Of a stretch of DNA of 64,000 bases, positions 35,801-43,535 are shown piece after piece. The notes beneath the pieces were generated by a model, which saw nothing but the letters and a program-made list of their open reading frames with translations, was not told where the DNA came from and searched no databases. The DNA is from Salegentibacter sp. (GTDB taxonomy: Bacteria > Bacteroidota > Bacteroidia > Flavobacteriales > Flavobacteriaceae). The position numbers and the translations under genes were made by a program. The stretch spans positions 4,218,514 to 4,282,513 of the forward strand of contig CP051246.1 of the NCBI GenBank assembly GCA_017795085.1, written 5' to 3'. How positions within the stretch are numbered: position 1 is the stretch's first letter; each line of letters opens with the position of its first letter.

Positions 35801-35945
35801 GTACCGGCATCCCGTTATCTGAAGAGGTAACCGTTCCGCTCACATTTATTTCTTCCTGGGCTTGTAAAATACCGCAAAAGAAAAAGAATAAAAGTGATAA
35901 AGCGAAAGGAGACATTACATAATGAAAATGTGGCTTTCTTTTCAT
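32826..35945 (-). CDS. SusC-family TonB-dependent transporter (PUL 2)
   Basis: The 1039-residue protein has a signal peptide ending near LQAQ (a basic N-terminus, then ALSLLFFFFCGI), a carboxypeptidase-regulatory-like domain (about 34-110), the segment LDEVVVVGYGTQ (about 113-124), a plug domain ending SNGVVLVTTKSG (about 237-248) and a barrel ending TFLLGLNVTF. The 223-base gap to the upstream regulator gene should hold the promoter; no clear TAnnTTTG box was found there. It is the import channel for the glycan cut by the GH5 protein. Confidence 0.95.
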   Translation of the reverse strand: MKRKPHFHYVMSPFALSLLFFFFCGILQAQEEINVSGTVTSSDNGMPVPGVTILVKGTQQGTATDFDGNYEISVPGDAVLTFSYIGFSSQEVPVNGQNQINVNLEVDSSELDEVVVVGYGTQRRALVTGANVQVDGDDLQNQSTTNALQALQGQTPGVQITSTSGQPGSGLDVRIRGLGSTGDNSPLYVVDGVLTGDISYLNNADIESISVLKDAASAAIYGSQASNGVVLVTTKSGRKGTSRITLDSYYGFQSVPDKIDMLNAEEYGILLNEAALNSGSQRLFSNEEIANLGEGTNWMNEMFVDNTVTQNYTLGFSGGGENSTFSSSLAYTGEEGVVGGADLSNYERINFRLNSEHELYDGFITFGENLTFAYINNNGISVGNQYNNTLRSAFNTPPLLPMYDETGDFYDTSNDSNPLLTPWSNPYADMLYNNLNENNNQKLLGNVYVEFQLLEDLKFRSTLGLDYFASEGHSYEPIYRLSQYSFRNRDKVYQSQAKGHSLLWDNLLTYNFSLGEGHQFETLLGSSAYTYQGTYMNGSNVDLSFNDLDHAWLDNALNNSDVAQMDISGGPNTENRRMSYFGRLNYNYKDKYLINTTFRADGSSNFAAKNRWGYFPSISAGWIISEEDFLINSEAINYLKLRASWGQVGNQNAGAFQYLAPVTFDNTNYIFGGEEGILTPGAYPNRLANPDLLWETSEQVNIGVDTRLLNNTLSLELDFYNKTTKDWIILPPIPSIAGADAPFINGGDVINKGIELALGYNNNISDFNYTINVNGAYNQNEVGNIPSEDGIIHGETNQLFDNAPEFYRAESGQPLGYFWGLETDGIFQTEAEVAAHTANGQQIQSDAQPGDVRYIDQNRDGTINNSDKINIGDPNPDLTYGINLGFDYKGLDFSVRANGVAGNQLVQSYRNQASQYANHTTAIFDRWTGPGSSNEVPRLTLDNRNYSRFSDLFVQDGDFLRISNITLGYDIAQLSESIGLQKLRIYASALNLHTFTNYNGMDPEVGYGISNDNYSFSSGVDLGYYPRPRTFLLGLNVTF

Positions 35946-36168
35946 AATTATTAGGTTATTAATTTTATGGTTTTAATCTTGAAAAAATTCAAACGTTGTA
36001 GTTCAGGATTTCAAAAGTTAAATTTATCAAAAGAAGTAGGCTGGGTAGGGGTATAAAATCGTTTTGATAAGGGATTATTTGTTTACATGCTATGATTTTC
36101 AGGCTGTTATATTGTGGAAATCATAAAATTGAATCTAAAAATTAGAGGCCTGCAATTTATTTAGTGGT

Positions 36169-39100
36169 TTATTGCTGATGTTCTTCACGATAGGCAGACG
36201 GGAGAAGCTGGTATTTTTTCTTAAAATTGCGAGTGAAATACTTAGGGTTGTTAAAACCAACCTCAAAAGCAATCTCAGCGATAGTCATTTGGCTTTTTTC
36301 CAGAAGGTATTTTCCGCGTTCTAATCGGGTATCTCTTATAAACGCTTGCGGTGATTTTTCGATTTTTGTACGAATTTTATTGTAAAGATAGGTACGGCTT
36401 ACCCCGAGTTTACCTGCCAGGCTTTCTACTGAAAAATCAGGGTTATTGATGTTCTCGTCTACTATTTTTATAGCAGAACGCATAAATTTTTCATCCTGGG
36501 AAACCACAGGTTGTTGGTCTTTTTCAAGTTTAACTTTCTTAGAATAAGCCTGCTGAAAGGCCCGGCGTTGCTGTATAAGATTTTCTACGCGGGATTGTAA
36601 TACTTCTAAATTAAAAGGTTTGGAGATATAGTCGTTTACACCTGTTTTTAAAGCTTTTAGCTTTTCTTCATCTTTTTTATTGGCGGTTAGAAGAATAAAA
36701 GGAATATGTTTTGTACGGGCGTCACTTCGTATTTTTTCGCATAATTCCACCCCATCCATTTCTGGCATCATCCAGTCTGAAATTATTAAATCTGGTTTCG
36801 TCGATAGTGTTTTTTTCCAGGCTTCGGCCCCGTTTTCGGCAATAAAGACGTGGTAATTTTTTTTGAATTCTTCAGTAAGGTAATTGAGGAAATCTATATT
36901 ATCTTCAACTATTAGAAGACTGGGAACACTTTCATCCTCAATTGATTTTGGTTTTTTACCTGAAGGAGTTTCCTTCTCTTCTTTTTCTGGAAGAGCTATT
37001 TTTGGAAGGGGAATAAAAATATTAAATGTAGTACCCTTGTTTGGAATACTGGAGACTTCAATTTTTCCTTTGTAAAGATCAACGTATTCCTTCACCAACG
37101 AAAGGCCAATTCCACTACCTGAGGCTGCGTTTTCCTCAGTAGTTTCAGCTTTATAAAACCGATCAAAAATATGCTTTTGATCTCTTTCTGAGATCCCTAT
37201 TCCCGAATCCTGTATGCTAATATGAAGTCTTTTTTCATTTTTATCCTTAGCAGGTAGCACCTTACAATCAACTATAATTTCACCGCCGGGCGAGGTGAAT
37301 TTAAAGGCGTTTGATAATAAATTAAAAAGGATTTTTTCTAATTTATCTTTATCAAAAGCGGTATAAAAATTATCGGTATTGGTCTTTAAGCGGTAATTAA
37401 TTTCCTTTTTGGCCGCTAAACTATTAAAAGAGCTAAAAGTGCTTTCTATAAATAAAACAAGGTTGCCCCGGGAAGTAGAAAGTAAAGTTTCTTTTTTGAT
37501 GTTTCCCAGGTCAAGAATTTGGTTAATAAGGTTAAAGAGGCGTTGGGTGTTTTTATTGATGGTTTCTAATTGCTGCTGTTTCTCACTTACCGTTTCTTTA
37601 ATTTTCAGTTTTTCAATAACCGTCAAAATTAAGGAAAGTGGGGTCTTAAATTCGTGGCTGATATTGGTAAAAAACCGAATCTTCATCAAGTCCATTTTAT
37701 GCAATTGGGCGGCTTCCCTTTTTTCTTGTTCTACCTGAAATTTTTCTTTTTGCCTTTTTATAATCCGTTGGCGGGAATACCATAAAACACCAATAATCAG
37801 GAGAACATATACAATATAGGCGTAGGCAGTTCTATAAAAAGGCGGTAATACTTCTATTTGTATGCTGGCGGGTTCATTGCTCCAAACCTGATCGTTATTT
37901 GAAGCTTTTACCATAAAGGTATATTCCCCGGGATCGAGGTTGGTGTAGGTAACTCGGCGGTTATCGCTATCGGTTTCCTGCCACTCACTGTCAAAACCCT
38001 CAAGTTTATACTGATAATTGTTTTTTGAAGGCTGAAAAAAATCGAGAGCCGCAAATTCTAAAGAAAAAAGGTTTTCGTTATGTTTTAAAGTAAAAGAAGA
38101 GGTTTCATTAATGGCTTCCTCTAAAATCATGCGATTATTTACTTCTTTGCCTGGCTTTACAGGTTGATTGAATAAATGCAGGGAGGTGAAAACCACCCGG
38201 GGCGGATCTTCATTAAAATTGAAGTTTTCAGGTTTAAAAAGGTTAAAACCGTTTAAACCGCCGGCCAGTAATTCTCCTTCGCTAGTTTTAAAAAGCGCAT
38301 TCTGATTAAAGAGTTTACCCTGAAGTCCGTCTTCATCATCATATTTTCTGAAGGAAAGTTGAAGCTCGCCGGAATCTTCCTCCAGGTTTTTATGCATTTG
38401 GAATAATCCATAGGAAGAACTCAACCAAAGGTCGCCCTGGTCGTCTTCGGTAATTGCCAATACATTTTTACCGGGTAAACCCTCTTTTTCAGCAAAATTC
38501 TGAAACGATTCCGTATCGGGCTTATAAAGGCTTAGTCCCTTTTCGGTACCCGCCCAAATATAGCCTTCACTATCATTAAAAAGGGAAATGATATAATCGG
38601 TTGGCAATGAATTTGTATCTTCTTCAGCACTTGAAAAATGTTGGGTTTTACCATTTTCAGGATTAAAAATATCGATACCATTTACTCCGCCAACCCAGAT
38701 GTTTCCTTTGTTATCTTCAGTAATACCGGCAATATAATTGGTGTTTTGCAGTAAAGGAATCCCTTCACTGGTTTGTTGTTGATAGAACTTCTCTTCTTCG
38801 CGATTAAAAATTGCCAAACCCGATTCCAGGGTTCCTACCCATAATGTGCCACGGGAATCTTCAAAAAGTTCCCAAACGCTGTTGCCGGTTAAGCTAAAAG
38901 GATCTTGAGGATTATGCTGAAACCTTTTAAAGCTAAATTGATTTCCGGTTTTTTCAAGTTTGTTTAATCCACCTAAATAAGTGCCAATCCATAATTTTCC
39001 TTGTGAATCAAAAAGTAAACTCACAATAATATTACTGGAAATGCTGGATAAATCTCGAGGTTTGTTTTTAAACTGGGTGTACTCCCCTTTGGCGCGGTTA

Positions 39101-40242
39101 AAATGGATTAATCCGCCACCGTTGGTGCCAATCCAGATATTTCCTTCTTTATCTTCTTCAAATACATTTACATCATTAAACGGAAGACTATTAGCCTGTG
39201 AGAATAAATTTTCAAAATGTTGAAAACGCACACTATTTTTATGAAAATAATCAACCCCGCTTTTAAAAGTCCCTGCCCAGATTATTCCGTCTTCATCTTT
39301 ATAAAGTGAAGTGATACTGTTGTGGGAAAGGCTGTTTTTGATTTCAGGATTGTTTGAAATATAGGTGGTTTCCCGGTTTTCTTTGTTAATTACGGTAATC
39401 CCGCCGTGATCGGTAGCTACCCAAATATTGTTCTCGGTATCGAGCACTACATCTGAAATAAGGTTACTGCTCAATTGGAGTTGGGGACTTTCAGTAGTGT
39501 AGTTTTGTAAACTGTCTTTTTCCGGTTTATAATAAAACAAGCCGTGGTCTTCAAATAAATGAATCCATAACTGATTATCGCAATCTACCGCCAGCTTGTA
39601 GTTTTTCGATTTGTTATTGAAGCGTGCTGCCAGGGCCTTAAATTCTCCGGTAATTTTCAGGGTTTTTTTATCAAGTTTTTGAATTATTCCGTTATCGTAG
39701 GCCAGCCAAAGGCTTTGATTGGAGCCTTCCTGTAAATCGGTGACAGAATTCCCGGCTTTAATAGCAGAAGATTTTACTTTCTCTACCGATTGGTTGTCAG
39801 GGAAATATTTGTAGATGCCTTCCTGATCCAGGATAAACCAAAAATTGCCTTCCCGATCTTTTTGGATAAAAAGAACTTCTTTTATCGGCAGGCCGAGTTT
39901 TTTCAGAATGGCGTTGGAAGTAGTCGAAAAACTCTCGGTTTCAGGATTAAAAACATTCATCCCCCAGGAAGTTTGTGCCCAGATATTCCCAAAAGGATCT
40001 TCAAAAATTTTGTCGTAATTCTTAGCATACATCTGTATGGTATCTGATGCCTTGGGGTTAAAAGTGCGAATCTGATAACCATCGTAACGGTTAAGCCCCG
40101 AGGAAGTGCCAATCCATAAAAATCCCTTACTGTCTTTAAAAAAAGAATTAATAGAGCCCGGGGAAAGTCCGTCAGCAACGCTAATATGTGAAAAGCGATA
40201 ATCGGTGGCGGAAAACTGCGTGTTTTGCGACCAGGCTTGCAT
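36169..40242 (-). CDS. Hybrid two-component system regulator (HTCS) of PUL 2
   Basis: The 1357 residues counted from the first ATG contain, in order: two-component-propeller (Reg_prop) repeats with WIGT/WVGT motifs (about 15-720), a Y_Y_Y domain (about 725-790), a transmembrane segment (AYAYIVYVLLIIGVLW), a histidine kinase with H863 in NISHEFKTPLS, an HATPase domain (GSGIGLSLVKEY), a receiver with phospho-acceptor D1156 in SDWMMPEMDG and a C-terminal AraC-type HTH (about 1254-1357). The signal peptide is encoded upstream of the first ATG: the in-frame codons before 40242 read FIFLLLFS. The real start is therefore probably a non-ATG codon, best ATT at 40291-40293. It senses a periplasmic oligosaccharide and activates the adjacent SusCD operon. 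Confidence 0.93.
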   Translation of the reverse strand: MQAWSQNTQFSATDYRFSHISVADGLSPGSINSFFKDSKGFLWIGTSSGLNRYDGYQIRTFNPKASDTIQMYAKNYDKIFEDPFGNIWAQTSWGMNVFNPETESFSTTSNAILKKLGLPIKEVLFIQKDREGNFWFILDQEGIYKYFPDNQSVEKVKSSAIKAGNSVTDLQEGSNQSLWLAYDNGIIQKLDKKTLKITGEFKALAARFNNKSKNYKLAVDCDNQLWIHLFEDHGLFYYKPEKDSLQNYTTESPQLQLSSNLISDVVLDTENNIWVATDHGGITVINKENRETTYISNNPEIKNSLSHNSITSLYKDEDGIIWAGTFKSGVDYFHKNSVRFQHFENLFSQANSLPFNDVNVFEEDKEGNIWIGTNGGGLIHFNRAKGEYTQFKNKPRDLSSISSNIIVSLLFDSQGKLWIGTYLGGLNKLEKTGNQFSFKRFQHNPQDPFSLTGNSVWELFEDSRGTLWVGTLESGLAIFNREEEKFYQQQTSEGIPLLQNTNYIAGITEDNKGNIWVGGVNGIDIFNPENGKTQHFSSAEEDTNSLPTDYIISLFNDSEGYIWAGTEKGLSLYKPDTESFQNFAEKEGLPGKNVLAITEDDQGDLWLSSSYGLFQMHKNLEEDSGELQLSFRKYDDEDGLQGKLFNQNALFKTSEGELLAGGLNGFNLFKPENFNFNEDPPRVVFTSLHLFNQPVKPGKEVNNRMILEEAINETSSFTLKHNENLFSLEFAALDFFQPSKNNYQYKLEGFDSEWQETDSDNRRVTYTNLDPGEYTFMVKASNNDQVWSNEPASIQIEVLPPFYRTAYAYIVYVLLIIGVLWYSRQRIIKRQKEKFQVEQEKREAAQLHKMDLMKIRFFTNISHEFKTPLSLILTVIEKLKIKETVSEKQQQLETINKNTQRLFNLINQILDLGNIKKETLLSTSRGNLVLFIESTFSSFNSLAAKKEINYRLKTNTDNFYTAFDKDKLEKILFNLLSNAFKFTSPGGEIIVDCKVLPAKDKNEKRLHISIQDSGIGISERDQKHIFDRFYKAETTEENAASGSGIGLSLVKEYVDLYKGKIEVSSIPNKGTTFNIFIPLPKIALPEKEEKETPSGKKPKSIEDESVPSLLIVEDNIDFLNYLTEEFKKNYHVFIAENGAEAWKKTLSTKPDLIISDWMMPEMDGVELCEKIRSDARTKHIPFILLTANKKDEEKLKALKTGVNDYISKPFNLEVLQSRVENLIQQRRAFQQAYSKKVKLEKDQQPVVSQDEKFMRSAIKIVDENINNPDFSVESLAGKLGVSRTYLYNKIRTKIEKSPQAFIRDTRLERGKYLLEKSQMTIAEIAFEVGFNNPKYFTRNFKKKYQLLPSAYREEHQQ

Positions 40243-40529
40243 TGAAAACAGTAGCAGGAATATAAATTTTATATGTAAAACAGGATTTTTAATGCTTAGA
40301 ATTTTAAGGTAAGGAAGTTACTAAGTTGGTCCCAAAGATTAAAATTTGTTTTGGGTTTTTGTTTTTGAATAACCTGTTTACGGAAAACCACATACAACCA
40401 CCACGTAAAGGGCGTAGTTTTATGCTGAATTTATTGAGTCCATTAACTTAAACCTCCACATTAATTTTCTTTATTTTCCCCTTTAGCAAAAGCCCATAAT
40501 ATTTAGTAATTTCCTTTTTTTGCTAAACT

Positions 40530-43295
40530 ATGCGGTTACTTGCCTTCTTTTTACTTTTTAGCTTCGGTCTTTTCGCCCAGGAGTTGCCACCAATTACCAA
40601 TTTTGATCCCGGAATGTATAAAGCCGGTAACCAAAACTGGATGATGGCCCAGGCCGCCAATAATCATATTTATATCGCCAATAACCTGGGCTTACTTAGT
40701 TATAACGGCGAGCATTGGAATCTGCATAAAGTTCCTAATGCCAGCACAGTTCGTTCGGTTTTAACCCAGAATGATAAAATCTTTACCGGGTCTTATATGG
40801 ATTTCGGTTTTTGGGAAAAAAACAAAAAAGGGGAACTTGTTTATAGTAGTTTAACGCAACTTTCTAAAGATGAGGTTCTGGATGGCGAGCAATTTTGGCA
40901 TATTGAAGCATTGGAAGAATACATTATTTTTCAAAGTCTGCGTCGCCTTTACAGCTACAACAAAAAAACTCAGGAAATAAACACCATCACCGCGAGCAAT
41001 ATTATCTCCAATTTATTTAAAGTAGACAACAAATTGTACTACCAGGTTGCTGAAGACGGACTTTATGTAATCGACAATGGTAAAATTGAACAACTGATCC
41101 CCAATACCGAAATTCAGGATAAACCTATCGTGGGGCTTTTTCCTTTTGAAGAAAATAAAATCCTGGTAGTTACACGGGATGATGGCCTTTTTACCATAGA
41201 AGATAAAAATTGGCAACCATTCGAATATGAAAGTTACCCCCTGGATGAGAGTATTTTTACGGCAAAACTGCTTGAAGACAAAACCCTGGTTTTGGGAAGT
41301 ATTGGCAATGGTTTACATGTTTACAACCTGGAAAGCCAGGATAACTATCATCTTTTACAGCCGGTTATCAATAACAACACGGTTTTATCAATTATGGAAG
41401 ATAAAGCCGGTAATATTTGGGCCGGGCTGGATAACGGCTTGGTTTTGATTAACCGAAAAAGTCCGTTTCGTCTTTTTACCGATATCTACGGAAAAGTAGG
41501 CACGGTATATTGCAGTTATCAGGTTAATGATAATTTGTATTTGGGAACCAATCAGGGTTTATATGTTAATTCAGCTTCTGATGGGTATGAGCTTGTTCCC
41601 GGTACCAGCGGACAGGTTTGGAGTATTGATGAAATTTCAGGAAAACTATATGTGGGCCACGACCGCGGGGTTTTCGTTGTTGAAGGAAACAAGGCCAGTC
41701 ATATTTTTGATGGACCCGGAGTTTGGGAAATCACAGAGTTTAATAATGGTTTGCTTCAGGGGCATTACGATGGAATTAGCTTTTGGAAAGATAAAGACAC
41801 GAATAAAGACCCGGTCTATCTTGAAGGTTTTGACCTTTCAGCAAGAAACCTGATAGTAGAAAATGATTCGATGATTTGGGTAGGGCATGACCACAAAGGG
41901 ATTTTTAGACTTAAAACCAATGCAGAAATTAGTAAAGTATTAGCCGAAGAAAATTATAATATTTCCTCTCAAGGGGGAATGGGGCTTAAAGTATTTCAGT
42001 TTAACGATTCAGTGTATTATTCAACTGAAGATAAGGTTTTTAAATATGAGCCTGAAACCGGTAAATTTATTGATGGTAATGAACTAAATAATTTAATTAC
42101 CGAGCCAAGACTTAGCGGAATAAGCCGGATTTTGCCCGATAATACCTGGTGGGGTTTTGCCCAAGATAATTTGCTTTACGTAACCCGGGATGCTTTTCAA
42201 AACCGCTTAAGCGCGAAAAAAGCAGCGCTTCCGTTGGAATATAGGAATATTGCTAAGGGTTTTGAAAATATTTCACGTATTGGAGAACGGGAATATCTGG
42301 TAGGTTCAAATGTGGGTTATGCAGTTTTTTCCACTCCCCTTGAATTCCCTCCAATGGAAAAACTTCTTATTAACAAGGTTGCCACAGCGGCGTTAGAAGA
42401 AAATTTCAGAAGTCATGAGTTGGGACTTGATCAATTAGAATTGCCTAATTCTGTGAACAATATCAATTTTGAATTTAGTATTCCAACTTATTCTAAACTG
42501 GCAAAACCCGTTTACAGTTACAGAATTAGCGGTTACAGTAGCGGTTGGAGCAAATGGCAAAGCCACGGTACTGCCACTTTTGAGAATTTGCCCGCAGGCG
42601 ATTATATTTTTGAAGTCCGCGGAAAATACGATAACCAGCTTAGCGATATCGCAACTTATACTTTTAGTATTGGTCTGCCCTGGTATGCTACCAATATCGC
42701 TATAGTTGTATATGTTCTCATTTTTTTACTCATTATCCTGGTCTTACATAAAATTTATACCGGTTATTATCGCAAACAGCGCCAACGCTTGTTGGAGCAA
42801 AACCGAAAAAAACTGGAAATAGAACAGCTAGAATCCCGACAGGAAATAATCACTCTTAAAAATCAGAAATTGGAGTCTGACATGGCTTCAAAGAACCGGG
42901 AATTAGCAGCTTCTACTATGAATATTATTAAAAAGAATGAATTTCTTACCGAATTGAAAAACAAACTCACCGAAGCTAATAAACCTGAAGATATTCAGGA
43001 AGTAATTTCCATTATTAATAAAAATATTGCTGAAAAAGATAACTGGAAACTTTTTAAAGAAGCTTTTGATAATGCCGATAAAGATTTTCTACAATCGGTT
43101 AAAAAGGCACATCCAAATCTTACCTCAAATGATTTAAAACTTTGCGCTTATTTAAGGTTGAATTTATCTTCAAAAGAGATCGCTCCCTTGCTTAATATTT
43201 CGGTGCGAAGTGTGGAAATTAAGCGATATCGTTTGCGAAAAAAAATGAATTTAGACCACGATCAGGGTTTGGTAGAGTACATTCTCGAATTTTAA
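40530..43295 (+). CDS. Membrane sensor-regulator with Y_Y_Y and LuxR-type HTH (PUL 3)
   Basis: The 921-residue protein has a signal-like N-terminus (MRLLAFFLLFSFGLFAQ), a periplasmic propeller domain (about 20-610, with IWAGLDNGLVLI), a Y_Y_Y domain (about 625-710), one transmembrane helix (about 718-742), a coiled coil (about 745-810) and a C-terminal LuxR/GerE-like HTH (about 863-915: LSSKEIAPLLNISVRSVEI). It has no kinase or receiver, so it is a one-component membrane regulator. The start codon is 287 bases from the divergent HTCS start. It lies directly before the SusC of PUL 3, which it presumably controls. The HTH prediction is strong; the ligand is inferred to be a beta-1,3-glucan oligosaccharide. 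Confidence 0.87.
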   Translation: MRLLAFFLLFSFGLFAQELPPITNFDPGMYKAGNQNWMMAQAANNHIYIANNLGLLSYNGEHWNLHKVPNASTVRSVLTQNDKIFTGSYMDFGFWEKNKKGELVYSSLTQLSKDEVLDGEQFWHIEALEEYIIFQSLRRLYSYNKKTQEINTITASNIISNLFKVDNKLYYQVAEDGLYVIDNGKIEQLIPNTEIQDKPIVGLFPFEENKILVVTRDDGLFTIEDKNWQPFEYESYPLDESIFTAKLLEDKTLVLGSIGNGLHVYNLESQDNYHLLQPVINNNTVLSIMEDKAGNIWAGLDNGLVLINRKSPFRLFTDIYGKVGTVYCSYQVNDNLYLGTNQGLYVNSASDGYELVPGTSGQVWSIDEISGKLYVGHDRGVFVVEGNKASHIFDGPGVWEITEFNNGLLQGHYDGISFWKDKDTNKDPVYLEGFDLSARNLIVENDSMIWVGHDHKGIFRLKTNAEISKVLAEENYNISSQGGMGLKVFQFNDSVYYSTEDKVFKYEPETGKFIDGNELNNLITEPRLSGISRILPDNTWWGFAQDNLLYVTRDAFQNRLSAKKAALPLEYRNIAKGFENISRIGEREYLVGSNVGYAVFSTPLEFPPMEKLLINKVATAALEENFRSHELGLDQLELPNSVNNINFEFSIPTYSKLAKPVYSYRISGYSSGWSKWQSHGTATFENLPAGDYIFEVRGKYDNQLSDIATYTFSIGLPWYATNIAIVVYVLIFLLIILVLHKIYTGYYRKQRQRLLEQNRKKLEIEQLESRQEIITLKNQKLESDMASKNRELAASTMNIIKKNEFLTELKNKLTEANKPEDIQEVISIINKNIAEKDNWKLFKEAFDNADKDFLQSVKKAHPNLTSNDLKLCAYLRLNLSSKEIAPLLNISVRSVEIKRYRLRKKMNLDHDQGLVEYILEF

Positions 43296-43397
43296 GCACT
43301 TAACATCCAGCCTATTTTCCTCAACATCACCTCAACATTTTATGTAAAAACCATAAAACCAGACTACAACAATATTTAATTTCAAATAGAGTATTCC

Positions 43398-43413
43398 ACA
43401 GTTTTAGAACTGT
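43398..43413 (+). promoter_or_regulatory. Palindrome upstream of PUL 3 SusC, possible operator
   Basis: ACAGTT-TTAG-AACTGT is a perfect 6+6 inverted repeat with a 4-base centre, in the 240-base spacer between the LuxR-type regulator and SusC, 122 bases before the SusC start. Symmetric sites of this size suit dimeric HTH regulators. The link to the adjacent regulator is inference; such palindromes also arise by chance. Confidence 0.35.
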
Positions 43414-43535
43414 TTAAATGCAATTTTTATAAAATATCATCTCTATTTTTTAATGTATACTAATTGTAAGGGTGGTTTTTTATTGCTGTTAATGCTTTCT
43501 TAATACATTGCTTCTCGAATTAAAATTTTCAACAA

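Noticed and set aside
36047..36067. A copy of the first half of the PUL 1 promoter element upstream of SusC 2 (minus strand)
   Set aside because: About 14 of 21 positions match in AT-rich DNA, and the AAACGTTTT half is missing.
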